NCBI RefSeq assembly: GCF_000429025.1
Contig: NZ_AUBB01000017.1
Coordinates: 186,001 to 250,000, forward strand
Length of the DNA stretch: 64,000 bases
Direction of reading: 5' to 3'
Origin: Actinospineispora spinosispora DSM 44797
Lineage (GTDB): Bacteria > Actinomycetota > Actinomycetes > Mycobacteriales > Pseudonocardiaceae
Part shown: positions 8,187 through 16,995 of the stretch, one piece after another
How positions within the stretch are numbered: position 1 is the first letter of the stretch
Layout: every line of letters starts with the position of its first letter
Translations under genes and position numbers: made by a program
The notes under the pieces: generated by a model
Database searches by the model: none
What the model was told of the DNA's origin: nothing
Seen by the model: the letters and a program-made list of their open reading frames with translations, nothing else

Positions 8187-9124
8187 CCTCGACCGAGAGC
8201 GTGACCCGACTGCACCGGCCGGACTCCCTCGACGAGGCCTGCAGGCTGTTGACCGCGCTGGACATGCCGATGATCTACGGCGGGGGCACAGCGGTACAGA
8301 TTCTGCTGAAGCAGGGTGTGCTGTTCGCCTCCGATCTCGTCGACCTCTCCCGGATCGCCGGGCTCGATCGCATCGACGCCACCGAGAACGGCATCCGGGT
8401 CGGCGCGATGGTGACGCTGCGCCGGATGGAGACCGACGCGCAGGTGCACCGGACCGCGCCGTTGGCCGCGCGGGTGTACGGCCACGTCGCCAACCCCAGG
8501 GTCCGCAACACGGCCAGCGTCGGCGGCAACCTCGCTCACGGTGACTACCGGCTGGACCCACCCACCGCGCTGCTCGTGCTCGACGCGCAGGTGGAGCTCA
8601 CGTCGACGGCGGGCTCGCGAAAGCTTCCGATCCGGGAGTTCTTCACCGGGTTCCAGCAGACCGCGATCGCGCACGGCGAGCTCGTCAGCGCGGTCCACGT
8701 TCCACGCCAGCCGAGCCCGCACAGCGCATTCGTGAAGCTCAGCAGCCTCTCGGTGAACGACTGGCCGTGTGCCTCGGCCGCCGCGCTGGTCGTGCCGGTC
8801 GGCAGGCGGAGAGACAACAGTGAGCTACGGCTCGGACTCGGCGCCTTGGCGTCCCGGCCCGAGTTCCTGAGCCTGACGCTTCCGTCGGACACCGGTCTCC
8901 ATGATGCCGTCGACGCGGCGGCGCGCGCGGCCGCCGAGGTGATCGATCCGATCCCGGACATCCGGGGGTCGGCGGACTTCAAACGTCGGCTCGGGCTCGT
9001 CGCGGTCCGCGACGCCGTCCGTCAGGCGTGGGAGTCGGCACAGCGAGCAACGGGGGACCACGACAGTGAGGAGGGATCGGATGCCCAGCGAGCTTCACGC
9101 CGTCGTTGGTGGCGCGGTCGGTGA
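8183..9124 (+). CDS. Molybdenum hydroxylase FAD-binding subunit (CoxM-like)
   Basis: This 313-residue protein is the medium subunit of a xanthine-dehydrogenase-type hydroxylase. It carries electrons from the iron-sulfur subunit to an acceptor. The FAD motifs are clear: YGGGTAVQILLKQG near residue 32 (ADP/pyrophosphate loop) and the NPRVRNTASVGGNLAHGD stretch near 105-122. The C-terminal CODH_FAD domain follows. The start is the ATG overlapping the CoxG stop by 4 bp. The 3' end overlaps the large-subunit gene by 44 bp, which is unusually long for such operons and suggests strong coupling. Confidence 0.9.
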   Translation: MTSTESVTRLHRPDSLDEACRLLTALDMPMIYGGGTAVQILLKQGVLFASDLVDLSRIAGLDRIDATENGIRVGAMVTLRRMETDAQVHRTAPLAARVYGHVANPRVRNTASVGGNLAHGDYRLDPPTALLVLDAQVELTSTAGSRKLPIREFFTGFQQTAIAHGELVSAVHVPRQPSPHSAFVKLSSLSVNDWPCASAAALVVPVGRRRDNSELRLGLGALASRPEFLSLTLPSDTGLHDAVDAAARAAAEVIDPIPDIRGSADFKRRLGLVAVRDAVRQAWESAQRATGDHDSEEGSDAQRASRRRWWRGR

Positions 9125-11423
9125 ACGGTGGGCCCGCACGGACGCGCGGGCCAAGGTTCGCGGCGAGCTGCGCTACGCGGCCGACCAGCCGCTTCCGCAC
9201 TGCCTGGACGTCGTCGTCCACCGCGCGACCCGCCCGCACGCGCTGATCGACTCGGTCGACACCGCGGAGGCGCTGGGCATCGACGGTGTCGTCGCGGCGG
9301 TCACCGGTGCGCAGCTCCACGAACGCTTCGGCGATGCGCTCATGACCGGTCCGGCGTTCTCCGACCAGCCCTGTCTCGCGGTCGGCAAGGTGCGTTACGT
9401 CGGTGAGCCGGTCGTCGCGGTCGTCGCACGCGGTATCGACGCGGCGCGGATCGCGTCGGAACGGGTGATGGTCGACTACCGGGAGCTGGCTCCCGTGCAC
9501 GACGTGGACGCGGCCGCCTCAGGGGGCCCGTACGTCCACGACGAGCTCAGGCCGTCCTCGGTGTTCGGCGACCTCAAGCACCTGCGCGGCAAGCGCGATA
9601 CGAACGTCAACTACGAGTTCCACCTGCGCCGGGGCGACGCCGCCTCGGTGGAGGACTCGGCGGTGGGCGGGGTCACGGTGCGCGAGGAGTTCTGGTGCCC
9701 GCCGACGCATCACGTCCCGATCGAGCTGCCCTTCACAGCGGCGTGGCGCGACGGTAACCGGCTGGAGATCCTGTCGACCACCCAGACCCCCTCGTACGTC
9801 CGCCAGTCCGTCGCCGACCTGCTGGGGCTCCCCCTCAACCGGGTGCGGGTGCGCTGCGCACCGCTCGGCGGGAGCTTCGGCGCGAAGATGTACGACCGGC
9901 TCGAACCGCTGGCAGCGGCGCTGGCCTGGACCCTCGACGTGCCGGTGCGCATCGCACCCACGCGCGAGGAGGCGTTCCTGCTGACCACCCGGCACGGCGC
10001 CGCGGTGACCGGCAGCATGACCGCCGACGCCGAGGGGCGCATCGTGGCGGCGACGGCCGACGTGCGCTACGACACCGGCGCCTACGCCGACGTCGGGCCC
10101 CGCATCACGGCCAAGTCCGGGATGGTGGCGACCGGCCCGTACCGGATGACCGACGTGACCGTCCGGTCGCGCTGCATCTACACCAACAAGCCGTCGGCGG
10201 GACCGTTCCGCGGCTTCGGCGTGCCGCAGGTGACCTGGTCGCACGAGTCACTGGTCGACGAGCTGGCCAGGGCCCGAGGTGAGGATCCGGCCGAGTTCCG
10301 GCGACGCAACCTGCTGCGCGAGGGCGACGTGTGCGCGATCGGCACCCCGATGCACAGCGCGGACTTCCACGGCTGCCTCGACGCGGTGACCGAGGCGATC
10401 GGCTGGGACACCCCGCTGGTCCGCGAGGAGGGAAGGTTGCTGCGTGGCAGAGGTGTCGCCGTCGGTCTCAAGGCTGTGCTGACCCCGACGATCTCCAATG
10501 CGGTGCTGCAGCTGAACCAGGACGCCTCCGCGACGCTGTTGATCAGCACGGTCGACATGGGTCAGGGCAGCGACACGATCATGGCCCAGATCGCCGCCGA
10601 GGCGCTGTGCCTCGGCGAAGGACAGGTGCGGGTCGTCACGGCGGACACCGACGTCACCCCGTACGACACCATCACGGCGGGCAGCCGGTCGACCTATCAC
10701 ACCGGCAACGCGGTGCGGCGGGCCGCCGAGGCCATGCGCGACAAGCTGACCGAGCTCGCCGCGCAGCGGTTCGGCGTGCCGGTCACCGATGTGAAACTCA
10801 CCGGAGAAGGCCTGGTCAGTGCCCAGAACCAGGAGAAGGTGTCGATACCCGAGCTGCTGCACGGGCACTTCGGCGCGCGCGGGACGACGTTGACCACCGA
10901 GGCGAACTTCTCCACGTCGTGGCAGCCCTACGACAAGGAGACCGGGCAGTCCGAGCGGGTCACCGAGCACTGGTTCGCCGGAGCGGCGGCCGTCCAGCTG
11001 ACCGTCGACACCGCGACCGGCCGGATCCACATCGAGCACCTGGCGATCGCCGGGGACGTGGGCAGGGCGATCAACCCGGCCCTGGTCGAACAGCAGCTCA
11101 CCGGCGCCGCCGTGATGGGAATCGGACATGCGCTGTTCGACCAGATGGTGTTCGACGAAGGCCAGGTGGTGAACGGCACGCTGCTGGACTACCAGCTGCC
11201 CTCGGTTCTCGACCTGCCCGACCGGATCACCCCGATCATCGTCGAGAGTCCGCACCGGACCGGCCCGTACGGCGCCAAGGGCGTCGGCGAGACCACGATC
11301 ATCCCGCTGGCTCCCGCCATCGCCAACGCGGTGCGCGACGCGACCGGCATCCGGTTCACGCGGCTGCCACTCACCTCGGAGCGGGTTCTGTCCGCGCTCG
11401 TCGACCAGGAGGAGCGATCATGA
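9081..11423 (+). CDS. Molybdenum hydroxylase large (Mo-cofactor) subunit
   Basis: The protein of 780 residues belongs to the CoxL/XdhB family and holds the molybdopterin-cytosine-dinucleotide active site that hydroxylates an organic ring or aldehyde. It has GGSFGAKMYDR (Moco-binding glycine loop), GPFRGFGVPQ and DMGQGSDTIMAQIAAEAL. The catalytic Glu is about residue 737 in YGAKGVGETTIIPLAP. The xanthine-dehydrogenase-like PFRGFG replaces the AYRCSFR loop of true CO dehydrogenase, so this is not a CO oxidiser. ATG 9081 is preferred over GTG 9066 because GAGGAGG lies just before it. Confidence 0.92.
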   Translation: MPSELHAVVGGAVGERWARTDARAKVRGELRYAADQPLPHCLDVVVHRATRPHALIDSVDTAEALGIDGVVAAVTGAQLHERFGDALMTGPAFSDQPCLAVGKVRYVGEPVVAVVARGIDAARIASERVMVDYRELAPVHDVDAAASGGPYVHDELRPSSVFGDLKHLRGKRDTNVNYEFHLRRGDAASVEDSAVGGVTVREEFWCPPTHHVPIELPFTAAWRDGNRLEILSTTQTPSYVRQSVADLLGLPLNRVRVRCAPLGGSFGAKMYDRLEPLAAALAWTLDVPVRIAPTREEAFLLTTRHGAAVTGSMTADAEGRIVAATADVRYDTGAYADVGPRITAKSGMVATGPYRMTDVTVRSRCIYTNKPSAGPFRGFGVPQVTWSHESLVDELARARGEDPAEFRRRNLLREGDVCAIGTPMHSADFHGCLDAVTEAIGWDTPLVREEGRLLRGRGVAVGLKAVLTPTISNAVLQLNQDASATLLISTVDMGQGSDTIMAQIAAEALCLGEGQVRVVTADTDVTPYDTITAGSRSTYHTGNAVRRAAEAMRDKLTELAAQRFGVPVTDVKLTGEGLVSAQNQEKVSIPELLHGHFGARGTTLTTEANFSTSWQPYDKETGQSERVTEHWFAGAAAVQLTVDTATGRIHIEHLAIAGDVGRAINPALVEQQLTGAAVMGIGHALFDQMVFDEGQVVNGTLLDYQLPSVLDLPDRITPIIVESPHRTGPYGAKGVGETTIIPLAPAIANAVRDATGIRFTRLPLTSERVLSALVDQEERS

Positions 11424-11908
11424 CCACCGACGTGCGACTGTCGGTCAACGGAGTGCGGCACCGGCTCGCCGTCGACGACGACGAGCTGTTGCTGACCACG
11501 CTGCGACGGCTGGGACACACGAGCGTCCGCGAGGGATGCGGGGTCGGCGCGTGCGGTGCGTGCACCGTCCTCGCCGACGGCCGCAGCGTCAGCAGCTGCC
11601 TCGCCAGGACGGTGCGCTACGACGCCGTCCCGGTCACCACGGCCGACGGGCTGCCCGACGGCGACGACGTCGTCGAGGAGTTCGTCGCGGCCCGTGCCAT
11701 GCAGTGCGGCTACTGCATCCCCGGTTTCGTGATGATGAGCCACGAGCTGCTCGCGGAGAACCCGGTGCCCACCCGGGAGCAGATCGCGGCGCACCTGGAA
11801 GGCAACATCTGCCGGTGCGGCACCTACCAGGAGATCTGCGCCGCTGTCGCTGCCACCTCGGCCCGGCGACAGGAGCGTGCACGCGGCGACGAACGGAGAC
11901 CGGCGTGA
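11420..11908 (+). CDS. Molybdenum hydroxylase [2Fe-2S] subunit (CoxS-like)
   Basis: This 162-residue small subunit carries both iron-sulfur clusters of the hydroxylase. The N-terminal plant-type ferredoxin cluster uses Cys40, Cys45, Cys48 and Cys60 (REGCGVGACGACTV). The C-terminal cluster uses Cys96, Cys99, Cys131 and Cys133 (MQCGYCIPGF and NICRCGTY). Its ATG overlaps the large-subunit stop by 4 bp, and its TGA overlaps the GTG of the next gene. The order FAD, Mo, FeS subunits differs from the classical coxMSL order. No maturation gene (coxF/xdhC type) is in this operon. Confidence 0.93.
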   Translation: MTTDVRLSVNGVRHRLAVDDDELLLTTLRRLGHTSVREGCGVGACGACTVLADGRSVSSCLARTVRYDAVPVTTADGLPDGDDVVEEFVAARAMQCGYCIPGFVMMSHELLAENPVPTREQIAAHLEGNICRCGTYQEICAAVAATSARRQERARGDERRPA

Positions 11909-12687
11909 GGATCGAGACGCCCCGCGGTGACTTCGAGGTCACTGTGACCGGCTCCGGTGGACGCCCGCTGGTCGCGCTGCACCCACTCGCGCTGTCCGGT
12001 CGCGTGTGGGACCCGATGGCCTCGGTGCTCGCCGGGGCCGGCCGGCACACCGTGCTGGCACCCGACGCGCGCGGCCACGGGCGGTCCGGCTGGGACCGCG
12101 GCCCGTTCAGCATCGCCGATCTCGCCGACGACGTCGCCGCGATCATCGAACGGCACGGCCAGGGCCCGGCGGACGTCGTCGGGTTGTCCATGGGCGGCAG
12201 CACCGCGATCCTGCTCGCGGTCCGGCACCCACACCTCGTCCGTCGTCTGGTGCTGGCAGACACGACGGCCGACTACGGCGACGACCGCGAAGCGCAGTGG
12301 GGCGAGCGAGCGCGGAAAGCGGTGGACGTGCCGAGGGCGAAGCAGGTCGAGTTCCAGGTCGACCGGTGGTTCTCCCCCGCGTTCCTCGACGCCGACCCGG
12401 CCGAGGTCCAGCGGGTCTCGGACATCTTCGTCGCGACCGACTCGCGGGCGCACGCCGCGGCCTGCCACGCGTTCGCCGGGCTGGATGCGGTGGGTTCGCT
12501 GCCCGAGATCAAGGCACGCACCCTGGTGCTCGTCGGCAGGGACGACTACGCGACCCCACCCGCGATGGCGGAGGTTCTCGCCTCGGCCATTCCCGACGCG
12601 ACGCTGACGGTTCTGGACGACACCCGTCACCTGAGCCTGGTCGAACGTCCCGACCTGTGGGCTCGGATCGCGGCACACCTGACATGA
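11905..12687 (+). CDS. Alpha/beta hydrolase, enol-lactonase (PcaD)-like
   Basis: This 260-residue alpha/beta hydrolase has the nucleophile elbow GLSMGGS (Ser95), an acid residue near Asp214 (GRDDYATPP) and the catalytic His242 (DDTRHLSLVERP). The layout and the LADTTADYG segment after strand 6 resemble 3-oxoadipate enol-lactone hydrolases and related ring-fission hydrolases. The GTG start overlaps the FeS-subunit stop by 4 bp. In this operon it probably hydrolyses an ester, lactone or C-C bond made after hydroxylation; the actual substrate is unknown. Confidence 0.85.
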   Translation: MRIETPRGDFEVTVTGSGGRPLVALHPLALSGRVWDPMASVLAGAGRHTVLAPDARGHGRSGWDRGPFSIADLADDVAAIIERHGQGPADVVGLSMGGSTAILLAVRHPHLVRRLVLADTTADYGDDREAQWGERARKAVDVPRAKQVEFQVDRWFSPAFLDADPAEVQRVSDIFVATDSRAHAAACHAFAGLDAVGSLPEIKARTLVLVGRDDYATPPAMAEVLASAIPDATLTVLDDTRHLSLVERPDLWARIAAHLT

Positions 12688-12703
12688 CCGAGGAGGACCG
12701 AGG

Positions 12704-14149
12704 GTGCACAACGAACCGCTGCTGAGCCTGCGCGACCACATCACGGCGGTGGCGGACATGGGCGAGCTCCGCCGCGTCGACGGGACGCACTGGGACCTCG
12801 AGCTGGGCGCGGTCGCCGAGCTGAGCTACCAGCTGCCCCGACCGCCCGCTGTGCTGTTCGACGACATCGTCGGCTATCGCAAAGGACTACGGGTGCTGAC
12901 CGGCAGCACGGGTTCGGCGCGCCGGTTGGGCCGTACCCTGAGGTTGGGCCACGACCTGGACGACGCGGGGGTGGTCGAGGCGCTCAGGGGCCGTCCCTCC
13001 CGGTGGGCGGCGGCCGCATCGGACTTCCCGGTCGAGATCGTCGACGACGCCCCATTGCTGGCCAACGAGCTGACCGGTGACGACATCGACCTGCTGGCGT
13101 TCCCGGTTCCCCGCTGGCACGCCGCCGACGGCGGTCGGTTCATCGGGACCGGGTGCTTCGTGGTGACCAGCAACCCGGACACCGGCGTGCACAACGGCGG
13201 GTGCTACCGGATGGAGGTCCAGGACGAGGGCAGGAGCGCCACGATCGCGGCGGTGCCCGGAAAGCACGGGGCGCAGAACATCGAGCGGTGGATCGCTCGT
13301 GAGGGCCGCGCCCCGGTGACGGTGTCGTTCGGGCACGACCCGCTGCTGCTGGTGCTCGGCGGGACGGAGGTGCCGGCCGGGATCTCCGAGCTCGACTACG
13401 CGGGAGCGGTCCTGGGCGCGCGCGTACCGGTCGTTCGGGCACCGGACACGGGGCTGCTGATCCCCGCCGGCAGCGAGATCGCCGTCGAAGGGTGGCTGAC
13501 GCCGGACAACCTGCGTGAGGAGGGCCCGTTCGGTGAGTGGACCGGGTACTACTCGGGCCGCAGGCGCCCGTGCCTCAACCTGGACATCACGCGTCTGTGG
13601 CACCGTGACGACCCGATCCTGCTCGGTGCGCCACCCGGACGGCCACCGCACGACTACTCCTACATGCGCACCGTCATGAAGTCGGCGATGATCGAGGACG
13701 AGCTGGTCACGCTGGGGGTTCCCGGTGTGCGGTCGGTGTGGGCGCACGAGTCGGGCGGCGGCAGGCTGTTCATCGCGGTGTCCCTGGAGCAGCGCTACCA
13801 CGGTCACGCTCGGCAGGTCGCGGCGCTCACGGCACAGTGCCCCGCGGCGGCGTACATGAACCGGTACGTCGTGGCGGTCGACGACGACATCGACCCGTCG
13901 GACCTGGAGCAGGTCATCTGGGCCATGTCGACCCGCAGCGACCCGCAGCGCGACATCGAGGTCCTGCGGTACGGCTGGGGCAGCAAGCTCGACCCGCTGC
14001 TGCCGGAGGGCGAACCGGCGTACAACAGCCGGGCGATCATCGACGCCTGCCGGCCGTTCGAACGACGTGGTGACTTCCCCGCTGTGGCGCGCAGCGACCC
14101 CGAGTACCTCGCGGGTGTGCGGGAGAAATGGCGCCATCTGCTCGGCTGA
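12704..14149 (+). CDS. UbiD family prenylated-FMN decarboxylase
   Basis: This 481-residue protein is a UbiD-type (de)carboxylase, which uses prenylated FMN to remove CO2 from aromatic, heteroaromatic or enoic acids. The E-R-E catalytic set is visible: Arg169 in HNGGCYRMEV, and Glu273 and Glu278 in REEGPFGEWTGYY. The GTG start follows GAGGAGG 16 bp after the hydrolase stop. No ubiX (prFMN synthase) is in the window, so cofactor must come from elsewhere. Beside a molybdenum hydroxylase it suggests degradation of a (hetero)aromatic carboxylate, for example a furan, pyrrole or pyridine acid. Confidence 0.92.
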   Translation: MHNEPLLSLRDHITAVADMGELRRVDGTHWDLELGAVAELSYQLPRPPAVLFDDIVGYRKGLRVLTGSTGSARRLGRTLRLGHDLDDAGVVEALRGRPSRWAAAASDFPVEIVDDAPLLANELTGDDIDLLAFPVPRWHAADGGRFIGTGCFVVTSNPDTGVHNGGCYRMEVQDEGRSATIAAVPGKHGAQNIERWIAREGRAPVTVSFGHDPLLLVLGGTEVPAGISELDYAGAVLGARVPVVRAPDTGLLIPAGSEIAVEGWLTPDNLREEGPFGEWTGYYSGRRRPCLNLDITRLWHRDDPILLGAPPGRPPHDYSYMRTVMKSAMIEDELVTLGVPGVRSVWAHESGGGRLFIAVSLEQRYHGHARQVAALTAQCPAAAYMNRYVVAVDDDIDPSDLEQVIWAMSTRSDPQRDIEVLRYGWGSKLDPLLPEGEPAYNSRAIIDACRPFERRGDFPAVARSDPEYLAGVREKWRHLLG

Positions 14150-14212
14150 ACCGTCGGCACTGACAGACTGGCGGCGAACCGAGCCGGAGGTGCCCTCATC
14201 GAACCGCAGCAG

Positions 14213-14602
14213 ATGCCGCCGGCCGCTCGTGTGCCGGGGATCGTCGTCGCCCGGCGGTTCGTCGGCCAGGCCGACGACGCCGTCGTGATGCTCCTGGAGA
14301 TTCGGGCCTACTCGCAGGGCTGCCTGCTCGACTTCGTGGCGACCGCCCGGTCCGTCTCCCCTGCCGAGCGGCCTCGGCTCGACGCCGACCTCGGTGACCG
14401 GGTCGCCGGCGAGTACGTGGTGCGCCGGCTGGACGACCCGCTCACCGGCGCGCCCCGGCTGTGGATCTCACCGCTCCCGCCGGTCGAGGGGTTCACGCTC
14501 GTCGTGGAGTGGCCGGGCTTCGGCATCGAACAGCGGACCCCGGTCGACGGCGGCCCGATCAGGCAGGCCGCCTGGGAGTCCTTCCCCGCGCTGCCCGCGT
14601 GA
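14213..14602 (+). CDS. Hypothetical protein, 129 residues
   Basis: This protein is not assigned to a family. It is a soluble, probably beta-rich protein with the segments LLEIRAYSQGCLLDFVATAR, RLWISPLPPVEGFTLVVEWPGFG and QAAWESFPAL; no signal peptide, cofactor or catalytic motif is visible. The only in-frame standard start, ATG 14213, sits 22 bases after a good GGAGG (14186-14190). That ribosome site is ideally placed for an ATC codon at 14198, so the true start may be non-canonical. It ends next to a long bidirectional hairpin, and its 64-bp distance from UbiD allows co-transcription. Confidence 0.6.
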   Translation: MPPAARVPGIVVARRFVGQADDAVVMLLEIRAYSQGCLLDFVATARSVSPAERPRLDADLGDRVAGEYVVRRLDDPLTGAPRLWISPLPPVEGFTLVVEWPGFGIEQRTPVDGGPIRQAAWESFPALPA

Positions 14603-14605
14603 CGG

Positions 14606-14651
14606 CTCGTGAGTGGTACGGGCGCCTTCAGGCGCCCGTACCACTCACGAG
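14606..14651. terminator. Bidirectional hairpin terminator
   Basis: A perfect 21-bp stem (left arm 14606-14626, right arm 14631-14651) with loop TTCA fills the gap between convergent genes ending at 14602 and 14654. The arms begin CTCGTGAGTGGTACGGG. There is no U-tract, as is usual for actinobacterial terminators. Confidence 0.85.
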
Positions 14652-14653
14652 GT

Positions 14654-15874
14654 TCACAGGGGGATGATCTCGGCCGCGCCGTGGGTGAGCACCCGGGTAC
14701 CACCCTCGACGAGGGTGAACGTCTGGCTCAGCCCGACTCCCCGGCGGCCGAACGAGCGCATCGAACCGGGCATGTGGAACGTCATGCCGGTCTCGAACGG
14801 CTCGTGGTTCGAGGTGGAGATGTAGAACGGGGCTCCGTCCATCCAGTGCGGCGGATGGGCGAGCCCGATCGGATAGCCGAACATGTGGTGGAAGACCTCG
14901 TCGTCGCGCAGCGGTCCGATCTCCCGGATCGCCGCCTCCGCGACATCGGAGACCGTCACGCCCGGCGCGGCGTTCTCCAGGACCGTCGCCAACGCCGTCT
15001 GGGCGAGGCTCTCCAGCCTCCTGGCCTTCGGTGACAGCTCACCATGGCCGAGCGTGCGCATGACCGGTGCGTGATAGCGGTAGTGGGTGCCGGCGAACTC
15101 GATGAACGTGACGTCGGCCAGCAACGGACCGTTACGCCAGGTGGAGTGGGCGATTCCGCCGCGCTCGCCGGTGGCGACCACCGGACCCCACGCCGACTTC
15201 GAGTTGGCGCCCGCGATCAGCGCGTAGGTGATCGCGGCGCCGATCTGAGCGTCCGTGCCTCCGTCACGTGCCGCCGCCACAGCAGCGTCCACCCCGAGCT
15301 GGGTCACCGTGGCGGCCTTCTCGACATACCCGATCTCCGCTTCCGACAGCACCAGCCGGCACCGCTCGACCAGCGCCTCACCGTCGACGACGGAGAGACC
15401 GGCGTCCTGGAGCATCGCGGTCACCATCGGCGGAGTGCCGGTCGACGAGTTCTCCAGCGCGACCACGGCACCCGCCGACAGGACGCTCGCCACGTGCCCG
15501 GTGACCGACTCCAGCGCGCGGTGCATGGTCGAGTAGTCGCAGTACAGGATGTCCTCGACGGTCGAGCTGGCGAGCGCACGGCCGATCTCCAGATCGAGCA
15601 CGTAGAGGTACCGCGCGTCCCCGGTCACCAGCAGTGGTTGCGGAGCGGTCTCCGCCGAGTGGTAACCCGACAGGTAGTCCACACTCGACGGCCGGAAGAC
15701 CAGGATCGCGTCCGCTCCACGTTCGGCGAGCAGTCCTCGGACCCTGGCGAGACGACCGTCGTACTCGGTCTCCGCGAACGGTGGCGGGTCCGCCCGTTCG
15801 ACAACCGCCATGATCTCCGGGTCGAGGCACCGGGCAACGCGGACGTTCCCGAGCGGGGCGATGTTCCTAGGCAC
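14654..15874 (-). CDS. M24-fold hydrolase, creatinase/ectoine hydrolase-like
   Basis: This 406-residue pita-bread protein resembles ectoine hydrolase DoeA/EutD and creatinase more than true metallopeptidases. The region that carries two Asp metal ligands in aminopeptidase P reads FIEFAGTHYRYHAPVMRT, and the later part reads FGYPIGLAHPPHW and GMTFHMPG, so the usual metal-binding Asp, His and Glu set is largely lost. Such enzymes cleave amidine or guanidine-type C-N bonds without metal. The GTG at 15874 follows GGAGG and overlaps the stop of the oxidase gene by 8 bp; ATG 15811 is an alternative. Substrate unknown. Confidence 0.82.
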   Translation of the reverse strand: MPRNIAPLGNVRVARCLDPEIMAVVERADPPPFAETEYDGRLARVRGLLAERGADAILVFRPSSVDYLSGYHSAETAPQPLLVTGDARYLYVLDLEIGRALASSTVEDILYCDYSTMHRALESVTGHVASVLSAGAVVALENSSTGTPPMVTAMLQDAGLSVVDGEALVERCRLVLSEAEIGYVEKAATVTQLGVDAAVAAARDGGTDAQIGAAITYALIAGANSKSAWGPVVATGERGGIAHSTWRNGPLLADVTFIEFAGTHYRYHAPVMRTLGHGELSPKARRLESLAQTALATVLENAAPGVTVSDVAEAAIREIGPLRDDEVFHHMFGYPIGLAHPPHWMDGAPFYISTSNHEPFETGMTFHMPGSMRSFGRRGVGLSQTFTLVEGGTRVLTHGAAEIIPL

Positions 15875-16799
15875 TCTTGATGACCTCCACGACTTCTTCG
15901 GCGCAGCCCCAGGACAGCGTGACCCCGGCGCCGCCGTGACCGTAGTTGTGCACGTATGGCCGGCCGGCGACCGACTCGAGTTCCAGCCGCACGCCGGACG
16001 TTCTCGCGGGACGCAGACCGACCCGGTGTTCCAGGATCTCGGCGTCGGCCAGGCGCGGATCCAGTTCGGCGCACCGGCCGCGAATCCGCAGGGCCAGCGC
16101 CGGGTCCGCCGTGGTGTCCCATTCGTGCTCGTCGGCGGTTCCGCCGAGGATGCAGCTGTCCGGTTGCGGGATGACGTACGACTCCCCACCGGGCCGGTCG
16201 AAGTCCGACAGCACCTGGTCGATGCCGGGATTCGTGACCCGGACGACGAGACCTCGAATCGGGTAGACCGCGTCGTCGGCAACCAGGTCCCGTGCGCCGA
16301 GTCCGGTGCAGTTCACCACCACGTCCCCGGGTGCCTCGTCGAGCGCACCGAGACGCGCGCTCTCGATCCGGCCGCCACCTGAGACGAACCGCTCCACCAG
16401 GTACGGCAGGTACCGCCGCATGTCGATGACCGGCTGATCGAACACGTAGCTGTCGACGAAACCGGCGGGCAGCTCGGTCAACCGGTGAAGGTCGGGCACC
16501 GCCTCCGCCCACCACGGCTCCGGTGCCGGTGTCCGCCAGAACTGCCGGCATTCCCGCACGAGCACACCGCCCTCGCCTCGCTCGACCAGCCCGTCGAACA
16601 CCGTCCGGCTCACCCTGCTCCACCGGATCGCCCGGTCCGGTGGTTCGACCTTGTAGGGGAACCAGGTAGCGCCGGCCACGGCCGACGTCGTGTCGGCGGG
16701 CCCGGCCGCCGCGAGGACCCTCACCCGATAGCCGCTGTCGCGCAACACGATCGCGGTACTGAGGCCGATGACGCCGGCCCCGACAACGCTCACATCCAT
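15867..16799 (-). CDS. D-amino acid oxidase-like FAD oxidoreductase
   Basis: This 310-residue flavoenzyme belongs to the DAO family. It has the Rossmann start VVGAGVIGLSTAIVLRDSGY, the GATWFPY segment, an Arg-containing substrate strand (VGLRPARTSGVRLE) and the C-terminal FAD-binding NYGHGGAGVTLSWGCA. It would oxidise a D-amino acid, a glycine derivative or an N-alkyl amino acid with O2, giving imine and H2O2. It is the upstream partner of the creatinase-like gene, with overlapping stop and start. The pairing echoes creatinase plus sarcosine oxidase. Confidence 0.88.
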   Translation of the reverse strand: MDVSVVGAGVIGLSTAIVLRDSGYRVRVLAAAGPADTTSAVAGATWFPYKVEPPDRAIRWSRVSRTVFDGLVERGEGGVLVRECRQFWRTPAPEPWWAEAVPDLHRLTELPAGFVDSYVFDQPVIDMRRYLPYLVERFVSGGGRIESARLGALDEAPGDVVVNCTGLGARDLVADDAVYPIRGLVVRVTNPGIDQVLSDFDRPGGESYVIPQPDSCILGGTADEHEWDTTADPALALRIRGRCAELDPRLADAEILEHRVGLRPARTSGVRLELESVAGRPYVHNYGHGGAGVTLSWGCAEEVVEVIKSA

Positions 16800-16995
16800 T
16801 GCCCCGAGCTAACACCAGCCGGTGGACCCGGGGCAATCGATCTCCCGGACCACACCCCGGATCCGTCCGACCACACAGGCCACACCGGTCACAGTTGACC
16901 CGAACGAGGGCCCTGTGAGAGGTGTCATACGAGCGGACATGGGTATTTCCCCTACACAGCGCGCCTCATACCTGGCCAACTGGAAGGAAATTCCG

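Noticed and set aside
7590..11908. Aerobic carbon monoxide dehydrogenase.
   Set aside because: The large subunit has PFRGFG where form I CO dehydrogenase has AYRCSFR, so CO oxidation is not expected.
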